Positions 52,603 through 60,041 of a stretch of 61,856 nt of DNA are shown here, piece by piece. The translations under genes and the position numbers were made by a program. The notes under the pieces are model-generated. The model saw only the letters and a list, made by a program, of their open reading frames with translations. It did not search any database and was not told the origin of the DNA. The first letter of the stretch is position 1. Each line of letters begins with the position of its first letter. The stretch is from an uncultured Helicobacter sp. (lineage in GTDB: Bacteria; Campylobacterota; Campylobacteria; Campylobacterales; Helicobacteraceae), in contig CALVBL010000009.1 of NCBI GenBank assembly GCA_944325775.1, positions 1 to 61,856 of the forward strand, read 5' to 3'.

Positions 52603-53202
52603 ATGAGATCCTTTACCCAAGCGCTGCTAAGCCCAACGGATACACTCTTTGTGTGCATTGATATACAGGAGCGACTTTTGCCTGTGATGGCGCGCAAAAA
52701 TGAGGTGGTGAAAAATACCAACAAACTTCTGCAAGGCGCACAGATTCTAGGGAACAAAGTCCTCATCACCGAGCAATATCCAAAGGGTTTGGGTCATACA
52801 GATTCTAGTATCGTCTTTACGCGCATAGAATCTTTTAACGCGCTAGATTCACAATCACAAACACCCCAATGCGTGCTTAAAGAAAAAAGCACCTTTAGTA
52901 TCTTTGGTGATGAGCATATCACCGCACTGATCGCACAAAGTGGGTGTAAAAATCTCGTGATTTTTGGGATTGAGAGTCATGTGTGTATCCTGCAGAGTGT
53001 GCTACACGCACTTGCACTCAACTTCAATGTGTGGGTCGTGCAAGATGGGCTAAGTTCGCGCGATGATAGTAATCATTTCAACGCCCTTACTTTGATGGCG
53101 GCGCAAGGTGCGAAAGTCACCAACACAGAATCTGTGCTTTTTGGCAGTATGCTAGATTCTAAAGATCCGCGCTTCAAGGCAATCAGCGCGCTCGTGAAGT
53201 GA
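52603..53202 (+). CDS. Isochorismatase-family cysteine hydrolase
   Basis: The 199-residue protein has the catalytic triad pattern of the family: Asp in FVCIDIQERL, Lys in VLKEKSTFS and Cys in GIESHVCILQSVL, with the preceding cis-peptide region. It resembles the YcaC/nicotinamidase group; substrates of YcaC-type members are uncertain. It starts 10 bp after ackA on the same strand and may be co-transcribed, but no metabolic link is evident. Confidence 0.88.
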   Translation: MRSFTQALLSPTDTLFVCIDIQERLLPVMARKNEVVKNTNKLLQGAQILGNKVLITEQYPKGLGHTDSSIVFTRIESFNALDSQSQTPQCVLKEKSTFSIFGDEHITALIAQSGCKNLVIFGIESHVCILQSVLHALALNFNVWVVQDGLSSRDDSNHFNALTLMAAQGAKVTNTESVLFGSMLDSKDPRFKAISALVK

Positions 53203-53488
53203 GATAATGAAATGAGTGGCAAACAAACTGGTGGGCTTTTTTAGTATTTGCCACGATTTGTAACAATTTGCTAAAAATAAAGCGCGATAGAGAAAAGCAA
53301 TAGTGCTAGAATCTGCGCCATTGCTACATTGCGTTCCTGATGCACTGACACCAAGTAATTTTAGAATCTTACCCTAGATTCCGTGTATGATCGCGAAGCG
53401 GAGCGAGCAGCAATTCACTTGCTGCGAGCGATACCAAGCTTGCACCAAAGCAAACTTGCAATAAAATGATAATACAATCACCAAATCT
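53203..53488. other. Intergenic region with a dispersed repeat copy and hairpins
   Basis: This 286-bp gap between convergent genes holds the repeat copy at 53281-53355 and a perfect seven-pair hairpin GCAGCAA-TTCAC-TTGCTGC near 53407-53425, flanked by GCGAAGCGGAGCGAG, part of which recurs near 59171-59182 in inverse orientation. No coding frame was recognised. Confidence 0.5.
53281..53355 (-). repeat. Dispersed intergenic repeat, copy 2
   Basis: On the minus strand this segment begins TTGGTGTC-NNN-GCATCAGGAACGC, then AAT, and after an internal stretch containing AGATTCTAGC ends in TTTTCTCT. The first 24 positions match the copy at 59224-59290 almost exactly; the later part matches in blocks. 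Confidence 0.6.
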
Positions 53489-54811
53489 CTAGTGTTCCCA
53501 CTGTCGCGCCAGATAATCCACCTTATCAAAAAACTCCTCGCTCGCCTTCTCCATTTCCCTGAAGTCATTGATGATCTTGCGCTGGTTTTCTACGCCATCT
53601 GCATAGGCATCTTCCACACCGGCTTTACCATGAGCAATAACGCGCTCATGTGAATCCATAATCTCAGCCAAAATCGGCGTGCCTTCATAAAATACCTTGC
53701 CGCGTTTCTCAAGCCATAGCTGGAATGCCTCGCTGCAAGGCGCATCATAATCGCTAGGATTGCGCCCTTTGAGCACATGCCGATACGAATCTGCCTTGAA
53801 AATAATATGGTCAATCATCATAGAATTTCCATTGATACGCGAAGAGATGATTTTCATGCTCGTTTCTATGCTCTTAGAGCTCTCTAGCATACTTTTTAGC
53901 ACAGATTCAAAGTCACTCATCAGCTCGCTAAAGCTATGCATCGCGCGTGAGATATGCTGGGAGTTTTCAGAGATCTGGACGGTGTCTTGCTGAAATATCG
54001 TAAGTTGGGCTTGGATATCTTTAGTGGAGCTTTGAGTCTTCTCAGCGAGCTTACGCACCTCATCTGCCACCACAGCAAACCCCCTGCCATGCTCACCCGC
54101 ACGCGCTGCCTCTATCGCGGCATTGAGGGCTAGGAGGTTGGTCTGATCGGCGATGTCGTTTATGATACCTGTGATCTGGCGCACCTCCTCGCTACGCTTG
54201 CCCAATGCTTCGATGTTTGTGTTGTTAGAATCCACAAGCGAGGAGATTTCCTCTAGGGATTGCAGGGATTTATTGATCTCTGTGTGGCTTTTTTCTGAAC
54301 CTTTTACCATAGATTCTAAATGCGCCAACGCCGAGATTAGTGTCGTGATACTTCTATGGAAACTATCTTGGATAAACTTCTGCTGGGCGAGGTTACCATT
54401 GATCTCCTCAAGGACGAGGTTGAGCTCTTTTTTAGCGTCCATCGCTCTGGATTCTATGACGGCTTTTATACTGGCATTGACCTGATCGCCTACCATCGCG
54501 AGATTGGGCAGCATACCATCGGTAAGAAAGGGGCGAAACACATCTTTTTGAGTAGTGTTAGCCACGATGGTTTTATTCTCACGGATAAAAGTTTCAAGCT
54601 GATCAAGGAGATCATTGAGATCTAGGGCGATCTTGCACCATGATGATGAGCCGATATTCGTGACGCGCGGCTCAAAGTTCCCCTTGATCGCTTCAGATGT
54701 GACAAACCCAAGCTTCTCACTAAAGGCATTTGCCTTGAACAACTGCAATGAGAGCACAATCACACAAACCACAAGTACCGCACATATAGTGCCCAAAATT
54801 ACTGCCATCAT
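53489..54811 (-). CDS. Chemoreceptor with C-terminal CZB zinc-binding domain
   Basis: The 440-residue protein has one N-terminal membrane helix (about 3-24), a HAMP-like/coiled region, the MCP signalling hairpin NLLALNAAIEAARAGEHGRGF with VADEVRKLAEKT (about 230-262), and a C-terminal CZB-like domain (about 330-440). The latter has DHIIFKADSYRHVL, PCSEAFQLWLEKRG and SHERVIAHGKAG, supplying one Cys and several His as zinc ligands. CZB receptors such as TlpD sense zinc or hypochlorite. The start overlaps the stop of the PAS protein by 4 nt, so the two are probably partners. Confidence 0.88.
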   Translation of the reverse strand: MMAVILGTICAVLVVCVIVLSLQLFKANAFSEKLGFVTSEAIKGNFEPRVTNIGSSSWCKIALDLNDLLDQLETFIRENKTIVANTTQKDVFRPFLTDGMLPNLAMVGDQVNASIKAVIESRAMDAKKELNLVLEEINGNLAQQKFIQDSFHRSITTLISALAHLESMVKGSEKSHTEINKSLQSLEEISSLVDSNNTNIEALGKRSEEVRQITGIINDIADQTNLLALNAAIEAARAGEHGRGFAVVADEVRKLAEKTQSSTKDIQAQLTIFQQDTVQISENSQHISRAMHSFSELMSDFESVLKSMLESSKSIETSMKIISSRINGNSMMIDHIIFKADSYRHVLKGRNPSDYDAPCSEAFQLWLEKRGKVFYEGTPILAEIMDSHERVIAHGKAGVEDAYADGVENQRKIINDFREMEKASEEFFDKVDYLARQWEH

Positions 54812-55299
54812 AGCTCATCTCCTAGCTGCAAGCGCAAGATTGCATTTGCGTATGTTTGGTGCTGTTTGGCAAAAAACTCATGTAGATATTGTAGCCCAGC
54901 ATCTAAGCCCTGCGCGCTCTCGATGTCTCTAATCTCCTTGTAGAGATTGCTGATGGTCTCTAGCACACTTCTGTTTGGTCGCCGACGCACGGAATAATAG
55001 CCAATGATCTTGTTTGTGATATCCATTGAGGGTGTGACATTGGCAAACACCCAGTAGTAGCCCCCATCTTTAGAGCGATTTTTGACAAATGCATTGATCT
55101 CGCGCTTGTTGCTGATCTCTTCCCACAAAAACTTAAAAATCGTGCGTGGCATATCGGGGTGGCGCACGATCGAGTGGGGCTTGCCCAAAAGCTCAGATTC
55201 ACTAAAGCCAGAAACCTCGATAAATGCTTGATTACAATATGTAATCTTGCCCTTTGGATCGGTTTTTGAAACCAAAAAACCTTTGATTTCTTTCTCCAT
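54808..55299 (-). CDS. PAS-domain redox/energy sensor (CetB/Aer-like)
   Basis: The 163-residue soluble protein is almost entirely a PAS domain: VSKTDPKGKITYCNQAFIEVSGF, then HSIVRHPDMPRTIFKFLW and DGGYYWVFANVTPSMD. These segments are shared with the FAD-binding PAS of Aer and with C. jejuni CetB, which is about the same length. CetB works with the separate transmembrane receptor CetA in energy taxis; here the gene overlaps the downstream chemoreceptor by 4 nt, so a comparable split system is likely. FAD binding is inferred. Confidence 0.85.
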   Translation of the reverse strand: MEKEIKGFLVSKTDPKGKITYCNQAFIEVSGFSESELLGKPHSIVRHPDMPRTIFKFLWEEISNKREINAFVKNRSKDGGYYWVFANVTPSMDITNKIIGYYSVRRRPNRSVLETISNLYKEIRDIESAQGLDAGLQYLHEFFAKQHQTYANAILRLQLGDEL

Positions 55300-55325
55300 T
55301 CTTAAACTCCTTAAATTGATAAAGG

Positions 55326-55351
55326 TTATTATTTATTACTAATAATTATAA
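55326..55351 (+). promoter_or_regulatory. AT-rich dyad upstream of the ankyrin gene (candidate PerR/Fur box)
   Basis: ATTATT-N7-AATAAT forms a perfect six-base dyad within TTATTATTTATTACTAAT, about 25 bp upstream of a TATACT -10 box (55376-55381). A related sequence precedes katA. PerR and Fur boxes are AT-rich dyads of this kind, but binding is inferred. Confidence 0.5.
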
Positions 55352-55398
55352 CAAAAAAAATAGATTAAAATTCTCTATACTAAAACAAAAGGAGTCTT

Positions 55399-55878
55399 AT
55401 GTCAGATAGAGAAGAAGAATTTGAAAATTTCATCGCTCAAAGCTTTGATTTTGCTCGCAACAATGATAAAAACTCGCTTGAAATTATGCTTAATGCCGGG
55501 CTCAATGTGAATCTAGCAAATCACAAAGGCAATACATTACTTATGCTTGCTGCTTACAATAATAGTCTTGATGTTGCTGAAATGTTATTGCAAAAAGGGG
55601 CAGAAGTTGATAAAAAGAATGATAAAGCCCAAACACCTCTGGCTGGCGTGTGTTTCAAAGGCTACAAAGAGATGGCGGAGTTGTTGCTCAAATATGGTGC
55701 AAACCCTGATGAGGATAATGGGTTGGGGCTTACACCGATTAATTGTGCCATAATGTTTCGTCGCAAAGAGATTCTAAGACTCCTATTAGCGCATTCACAC
55801 AAAAAACTATCACTATGGCAAAAAATTGGATTGTTACTTTTAGGTAGGTTTCCAAAAATAGAAAAAAATTCTAGTTAA
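55399..55878 (+). CDS. Ankyrin-repeat protein, catalase partner
   Basis: The 159-residue protein has four ankyrin-like repeats, best seen in KGNTLLMLAAYNNSLDVAEMLLQKGAEVD and TPLAGVCFKGYKEMAELLLKYGANPD, then GLTPINCAIMFRRKEILRLLL. There is no signal peptide. It lies 69 bp upstream of katA. In C. jejuni the ankyrin protein Cj1386 next to katA is needed for full heme loading of catalase; the same role is likely but inferred here. AAAGGAG precedes the ATG. Confidence 0.88.
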   Translation: MSDREEEFENFIAQSFDFARNNDKNSLEIMLNAGLNVNLANHKGNTLLMLAAYNNSLDVAEMLLQKGAEVDKKNDKAQTPLAGVCFKGYKEMAELLLKYGANPDEDNGLGLTPINCAIMFRRKEILRLLLAHSHKKLSLWQKIGLLLLGRFPKIEKNSS

Positions 55879-55884
55879 TAAAAA

Positions 55885-55904
55885 TTATTATTTACTAACT
55901 AATA
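55885..55904 (+). promoter_or_regulatory. AT-rich element upstream of katA, similar to the one before the ankyrin gene
   Basis: TTATTATTTACTAACTAATA resembles the element at 55326 in sequence (TTATTATTTA then CTAA). It lies in the 69-bp gap between the ankyrin gene and katA, so katA may have its own regulated promoter as well as read-through. Confidence 0.45.
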
Positions 55905-55947
55905 CTAGAATATATTTGTTTCATATCACATACTTAAGGAGCAAATT

Positions 55948-57381
55948 ATGAAAACTTTTACAACCGCTACGGGCACACCCATAGCTGATAATCAAAATTC
56001 TATCACTGCTGGCAAAAGAGGTCCTACACTTTTGCAAGATACTTGGCTATTAGAAAAACTCGCGCATTTTGATAGGGAGAGAATCCCAGAGCGTGTAGTC
56101 CATGCTAAAGGTAGTGCTGCATATGGAGAGCTAACAATCACAAACGACATCACGCAATATTCTAAGGCAGATTTGTTTTCTCAAGTGGGCAAAAAGACCA
56201 AGGCGTTTTTGCGATTTTCTACCGTGGCAGGAGAGCGGGGAGCGGCTGACGCAGAGCGTGATGTGCGAGGCTTTGCACTCAAGCTCTATACACAAGAAGG
56301 TAACTGGGATATTGTGGGCAACAACACACCGGTATTTTTCATCAAAGATGCGATGAAGTTTCCAGATTTTATCCATTCCCAAAAGCGAGACCCTAAGACA
56401 AATCTAAGAAGTAGCACTGCTGCGTGGGACTTTTGGAGTTTGCACCCAGAATCTTTACATCAAGTAACAATTCTCATGAGTGATCGAGGGATTCCACGAA
56501 GTTACCGCGAAATGCACGGCTTTGGTAGCCATACATATAGCTTTATCAATGCCGAAGGTGAGCGATTTTGGGTAAAATTTCACTTTAAATCCATGCAAGG
56601 CATTGCAAATCTAAGCAACAAAGAGGCAGCTGCAATCATTGCTAATGACAGAGAATCTCACCAAAAAGATTTGTTTGAAAATATAGAAAAAGGCAATTTC
56701 CCTAAATGGCGATTCTGTGTGCAGATAATGCCAGAATCTGAAGCTACTAGCTATAAATTCAATCCTTTTGATCTCACAAAAACTTGGAGTCATAAGGATT
56801 ATCCGCTTATTGAGGTTGGGATTTTAGAGCTTAATAAAAATCCAGAGAATTACTTTGCCGAAGTGGAACAAGCTGCTTTTAATCCTGCTAACATTGTGCC
56901 GGGTGTGGGATATAGCCCTGATAAAATGCTTCAAGGACGACTTTTTAGCTATGGCGATACGCAACGATACCGACTAGGCATAAACCACGCCCAAATTCCT
57001 GTAAATGCCCCAATAGCACCAGTAAGCAATACGCATCGTGATGGCTTTATGCAAATGGGAAGCTTTGGAGGGGAACGAAACTACAATCCAAGCTACTACA
57101 ATGACTATACAGAATCTAAGCGGGCAGGCGAGCCGCCTTTGCACATCAAAGAAGGTGAAATAATGGACAGATACAATCATCGCGAGTATGAGGAGGATCA
57201 TTTCAGCCAAGCAGGGGATTTGTATCGTCTCATGAGTGATGAACAAAAAGAAGTGTTGTGCCAAAACATCAAAGAAGCTATGGAAGGTGTGCCTGTGGAG
57301 ATCAAAAAGCGTCAAATCGAGTATTTCAAAAAAGCCGATCCAAACTATGGCAAACGCGTGGAGGAGTTAGTGCTAGCATAG
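55948..57381 (+). CDS. katA: Catalase (heme, clade 3 small subunit)
   Basis: KatA decomposes hydrogen peroxide. The 477-residue protein has the distal His in RIPERVVHAKGSAAYG, Asn in VGNNTPVFF and the proximal heme-ligand Tyr in RLFSYGDTQRYRLG. Length fits small-subunit catalases. No signal peptide is seen. It follows the ankyrin gene with its own AAGGAG and is closed by a strong hairpin. Confidence 0.97.
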   Translation: MKTFTTATGTPIADNQNSITAGKRGPTLLQDTWLLEKLAHFDRERIPERVVHAKGSAAYGELTITNDITQYSKADLFSQVGKKTKAFLRFSTVAGERGAADAERDVRGFALKLYTQEGNWDIVGNNTPVFFIKDAMKFPDFIHSQKRDPKTNLRSSTAAWDFWSLHPESLHQVTILMSDRGIPRSYREMHGFGSHTYSFINAEGERFWVKFHFKSMQGIANLSNKEAAAIIANDRESHQKDLFENIEKGNFPKWRFCVQIMPESEATSYKFNPFDLTKTWSHKDYPLIEVGILELNKNPENYFAEVEQAAFNPANIVPGVGYSPDKMLQGRLFSYGDTQRYRLGINHAQIPVNAPIAPVSNTHRDGFMQMGSFGGERNYNPSYYNDYTESKRAGEPPLHIKEGEIMDRYNHREYEEDHFSQAGDLYRLMSDEQKEVLCQNIKEAMEGVPVEIKKRQIEYFKKADPNYGKRVEELVLA

Positions 57382-57388
57382 CACTGCA

Positions 57389-57426
57389 TTTCACCCAAGA
57401 TTCAGGTGATTGAATCTTGGGTGAAA
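57389..57426 (+). terminator. Hairpin terminator after katA
   Basis: A perfect 16-pair stem (arms 57389-57404 and 57411-57426, sequence TTTCACCCAAGATTCA and its complement) with a six-base loop lies eight bases after the katA stop and is followed by pyrimidine-rich TCCTCTCTTTACTTT. The arms contain GATTC/GAATC, the core of the abundant AGAWTCT motif. Confidence 0.75.
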
Positions 57427-57583
57427 TCCTCTCTTTACTTTGCACTTTTTGAGAATCTTAAAAGATGCAAAGACTACATCGATTCTCAATATTTTTGAAA
57501 TTTCTGCATATTTTTTAGAAATTTAAGCGTTTTTTTGAAAACTAGAATACGCACTTTGATGATAAATTGCTTAAGAAATGGAA

Positions 57584-58020
57584 ATGAAAAAATACTTAAT
57601 GTTTGTAGGCATGGCGGTATTTGTATGCAAGATGTAGTTGCACAGACAGAGGAGACATCTAATCCTAATGTGCAAGCTATAGATTTGCGCAATCATTCCT
57701 CTAGTGCAGAATCTAGACAAAACACATATGTGGTATATAAATCCTTCAAACCAAATTTTGACCATATATTATACTGCTGCTTTGGTGTATGATGTATGGA
57801 AAAAAATCGTAGAAAAATAAGCATATTCGCAGATGTTGGGCTTGATATGAATTTTTTGTTTGGGGACACTTATAATTGTGCAAATTTTAACACAAATTCT
57901 TATATGACTTTTGGTTTGCCTCTAATGGTGAGAGTAAAATCTATTTTGTCCGCCCCACGCTTACTGGTATGTTGATCACTTATGATATAACCATGCACAC
58001 CGCAAACGATGTGGGGAGGA
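57584..58020 (+). pseudogene. Decayed outer-membrane protein gene
   Basis: MKKYLMFVGMAVFVCKM stops at TAG after 17 codons but looks like a signal peptide. Another frame continues MQDVVAQTEETSNPNVQAI, a later frame from 57796 gives FADVGLDMNFLFGD and YMTFGLPLMVRV (59 codons to 57975), and a third gives SKIYFVRPTLTGMLITYDI. Alternating barrel-like strands scattered over three frames indicate a frameshifted, probably shortened outer-membrane protein gene. None of the fragments would be a functional barrel. Confidence 0.6.
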
Positions 58021-58027
58021 TTGGCAC

Positions 58028-58831
58028 TCACTCCACGATCTGCACTTCGCACTCTAGCATTATACCACTAGATTCAAACACGCGTTTTTTAGCCAGAGTG
58101 ATGAGTTCTATAGCCTCCTCAAATCTCCCGCCACCAAGATTTACCAAAAAGTTCGCATGCTCCTGTGCAAAACCCATACCACCGATCCTAAAGCCTTTTA
58201 GCCCTACAGATTCTAACAATCTCCCGGCATAATCACCCCTAGGATTTTTAAAGCAACTCCCGCAACTAGGCGCTTTGGGGTGATGAGCGCGCAAGGACAA
58301 AAAATCCTGTGTGAGCTCGTGAGCAAAGCCCGCGATCTTGTGAATCTTCGCACTACAAATCACGCCATCAATCGCGCTTGTGCGGTAGCCAAAGCCGAGA
58401 TTCTCACTTCTCACCCATGTGCCATTGATATTGACCTCTAGCAGCCGATCGCCTATCTCATGCATTCCCCCGCGCCTGTCTTTAAGCCCTGCATTCATCT
58501 TGATGATCCCACCCAGCGAGCCGGGCAAGCCCTGCAAAAACTCCATGCCGCCCAAGTCGTGCTTTTTGAAAAAACTACAAATTTGCCCCGAGCTCATTGC
58601 TCCGCCGATATGCACGCAGTGAGGCTGTATTTCGATAAACGCAAAACTTTTGTCCAGCATATAGAGATGTGAGGCGCTTGGGGAGATGAGGAGATTGTTT
58701 GCCTTGCCGATGATGTGGGTGTTTGGGGGTAAAGATTGGCATTCGTGAGTGGATTCTATCACTTGCACTTCTAGGGGCACGCCCACGCGCAAGCTTGAGT
58801 ATTTCGCAAAATCAATAAGGCGTGTGTGCAT
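58028..58831 (-). CDS. murB: UDP-N-acetylenolpyruvoylglucosamine reductase
   Basis: MurB makes UDP-MurNAc for peptidoglycan. The 267-residue protein starts MHTRLIDFAKYSSLRVG and has the FAD-binding segments HIIGKANNLLIS and GMEFLQGLPGSLGGIIKMNAG, the catalytic Ser in PSCGSCFKNPRGDYAGRLLE and a C-terminal Glu region. It is the short type found in Helicobacter. The ATG overlaps the fliQ stop (TGATG); fliQ-murB order is conserved. Confidence 0.93.
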   Translation of the reverse strand: MHTRLIDFAKYSSLRVGVPLEVQVIESTHECQSLPPNTHIIGKANNLLISPSASHLYMLDKSFAFIEIQPHCVHIGGAMSSGQICSFFKKHDLGGMEFLQGLPGSLGGIIKMNAGLKDRRGGMHEIGDRLLEVNINGTWVRSENLGFGYRTSAIDGVICSAKIHKIAGFAHELTQDFLSLRAHHPKAPSCGSCFKNPRGDYAGRLLESVGLKGFRIGGMGFAQEHANFLVNLGGGRFEEAIELITLAKKRVFESSGIMLECEVQIVE

Positions 58832-59097
58832 CAAAATTTAATATCAGTGATCATATTAAAAAGCATAGTCGTATAGTCCGTGATCATACCGATCATCCAT
58901 GGCATCGCAAAGATGATTACCGCCACGACTGCTAGGATCTTGGGGACAAAGCTTAGGGTCATTTCATTGATCTGCGTGGTGGCTTGGAAAATACTCACCA
59001 AAAGCCCCACGATGAGCCCAGCTAGCAGCATAGGCAGCGAAAGAATAAGAGTAATTTTGTAGGTTTGCACCGCTAGGCTCATAAGCTGAGATTCCAT
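58831..59097 (-). CDS. fliQ: Flagellar type III export protein FliQ
   Basis: The 88-residue protein from MESQLMSLAVQTYK has two long membrane helices (about 12-38 and 52-75) with the family motif LIVGLLVSIFQATTQINEMTLSFVPK between them. FliQ is part of the FliPQR core of the flagellar export gate. AAAGGAATT precedes the ATG at 59097; an ATG five codons earlier is not used. Confidence 0.95.
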   Translation of the reverse strand: MESQLMSLAVQTYKITLILSLPMLLAGLIVGLLVSIFQATTQINEMTLSFVPKILAVVAVIIFAMPWMIGMITDYTTMLFNMITDIKF

Positions 59098-59294
59098 CGT
59101 AATTCCTTTCATTTATTGTATTGCAAGAGCTACGCTCTTGTTTTATTCGCTTCAGAGGGAGCGAATCCCTCTTCGCTCCGCTTGCGCGTTCATACAGCAG
59201 AGTCTTAGAATCTAACTTGCGTTTTGGTGTCGCCGCATCAGGAACGCGATTTGGATTAGCGCATTTTCTCTAAACCCACCTAGATTCAAATACT
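59098..59294. other. Intergenic region with hairpins and a dispersed repeat
   Basis: Between fliQ and tRNA-Sec lie the hairpin CAAGAGC-TAC-GCTCTTG with TTTTATT (about 59123-59146), the hairpin AGAGGGA-GCGAA-TCCCTCT (about 59153-59171), the sequence CTTCGCTCCGCTT found in inverse form near 53394, and a repeat copy (59226-59290). No coding frame was recognised. Confidence 0.55.
59226..59290 (+). repeat. Dispersed intergenic repeat, copy 3
   Basis: GGTGTCGCC-GCATCAGGAACGC-GATTTGG-ATTAGCGCA-TTTTCTCTAAACC, ending in CTAGATTC. It shares its first part with 53281-53355 (opposite strand) and its whole length, with substitutions, with 14459-14523. Confidence 0.6.
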
Positions 59295-59392
59295 TGGCGA
59301 GAAGGCGAGAGAATCGAACTCCCCAAGAGCTAGACACCTAGCCCCTCTTTGGGTTTGAAGCCCAAGGCGCACACCAGCACACATGCCTCCCT
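59295..59392 (-). tRNA. selC: Selenocysteine tRNA (anticodon UCA)
   Basis: The minus strand folds as a 98-nt tRNA-Sec. The acceptor is about eight pairs (GGGAGGC against GCCTTCT, with G-U wobbles and an imperfect terminal pair). A six-pair D stem with four-base loop follows (GTGTGC-TGGT-GTGCGC), then a five-pair anticodon stem with loop CTTCAAA giving anticodon TCA. The extra arm is long (eight pairs, GGGGCTAG against CTAGCTCT), and the five-pair T stem has loop TTCGATT. Discriminator G and an encoded CCA end it. The long acceptor/T arm, long D stem and UCA anticodon separate it from tRNA-Ser or a suppressor. No selenoprotein gene or selAB lies in the window. Confidence 0.92.
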
Positions 59393-59452
59393 TACAAGCC
59401 CCAATTATAAACTTTTCTAGCTTAAATCAAAAAGAATATGGCAAGAAAATGC

Positions 59453-59458
59453 TACAAT
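59453..59458 (+). promoter_or_regulatory. Putative -10 element of luxS
   Basis: TACAAT lies 35 nt upstream of the luxS ATG, after a run of A-rich sequence. Confidence 0.45.
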
Positions 59459-59492
59459 ATGCTCTCACAAAGATTAAACAAAAGGAGAAATT

Positions 59493-59984
59493 ATGCCATT
59501 ATTAGATAGTTTCAAGGTTGATCATACGATTATGCCAGCTCCAGCAGTGCGCTTGGCTAAGACTATGCAAACGCCTAAGGGCGATACAATCAGTGTGTTT
59601 GATTTGCGGTTTTGCGTGCCAAATGAAGAGATTTTGAGCGAAAAGGGTATCCACACGCTTGAGCATCTATTCGCGGGGTTTATGCGCGATCATCTCAACG
59701 ACACGCGCACCGAGATCATTGATATTTCGCCTATGGGTTGTCGCACGGGGTTTTATATGAGTGTGATAGGTGCGCCTAGCGATGATAATGTCAAGGAGGC
59801 GTGGGAAGCAAGTATGCGCGATATCCTCAAAGTCGATACGATCCCAGAGGCGAATAAATACCAATGCGGCACTTATGCTATGCACTCGCTCAAAGAAGCT
59901 CAAGATATTGCAGCAAATGTGCTAGAAAAAGGCGTGGGGATCATGGATACGCAAAAGATTTTGCTAAAAGATATTGCGGAGTGA
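59493..59984 (+). CDS. luxS: S-ribosylhomocysteine lyase
   Basis: LuxS cleaves S-ribosylhomocysteine to homocysteine and the AI-2 precursor DPD. The 163-residue protein has the zinc ligands in HTLEHLF and YQCGTY, the catalytic Cys in ISPMGCRTGFY and FDLRFCVPN near the N-terminus. AAGGAG precedes the ATG. It is transcribed alone. Confidence 0.97.
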   Translation: MPLLDSFKVDHTIMPAPAVRLAKTMQTPKGDTISVFDLRFCVPNEEILSEKGIHTLEHLFAGFMRDHLNDTRTEIIDISPMGCRTGFYMSVIGAPSDDNVKEAWEASMRDILKVDTIPEANKYQCGTYAMHSLKEAQDIAANVLEKGVGIMDTQKILLKDIAE

Positions 59985-60041
59985 GGGGCTCTGCCTCTAG
60001 CCCCGATACACAAATTTGCATCTCACAAACTTGCATTGAAA

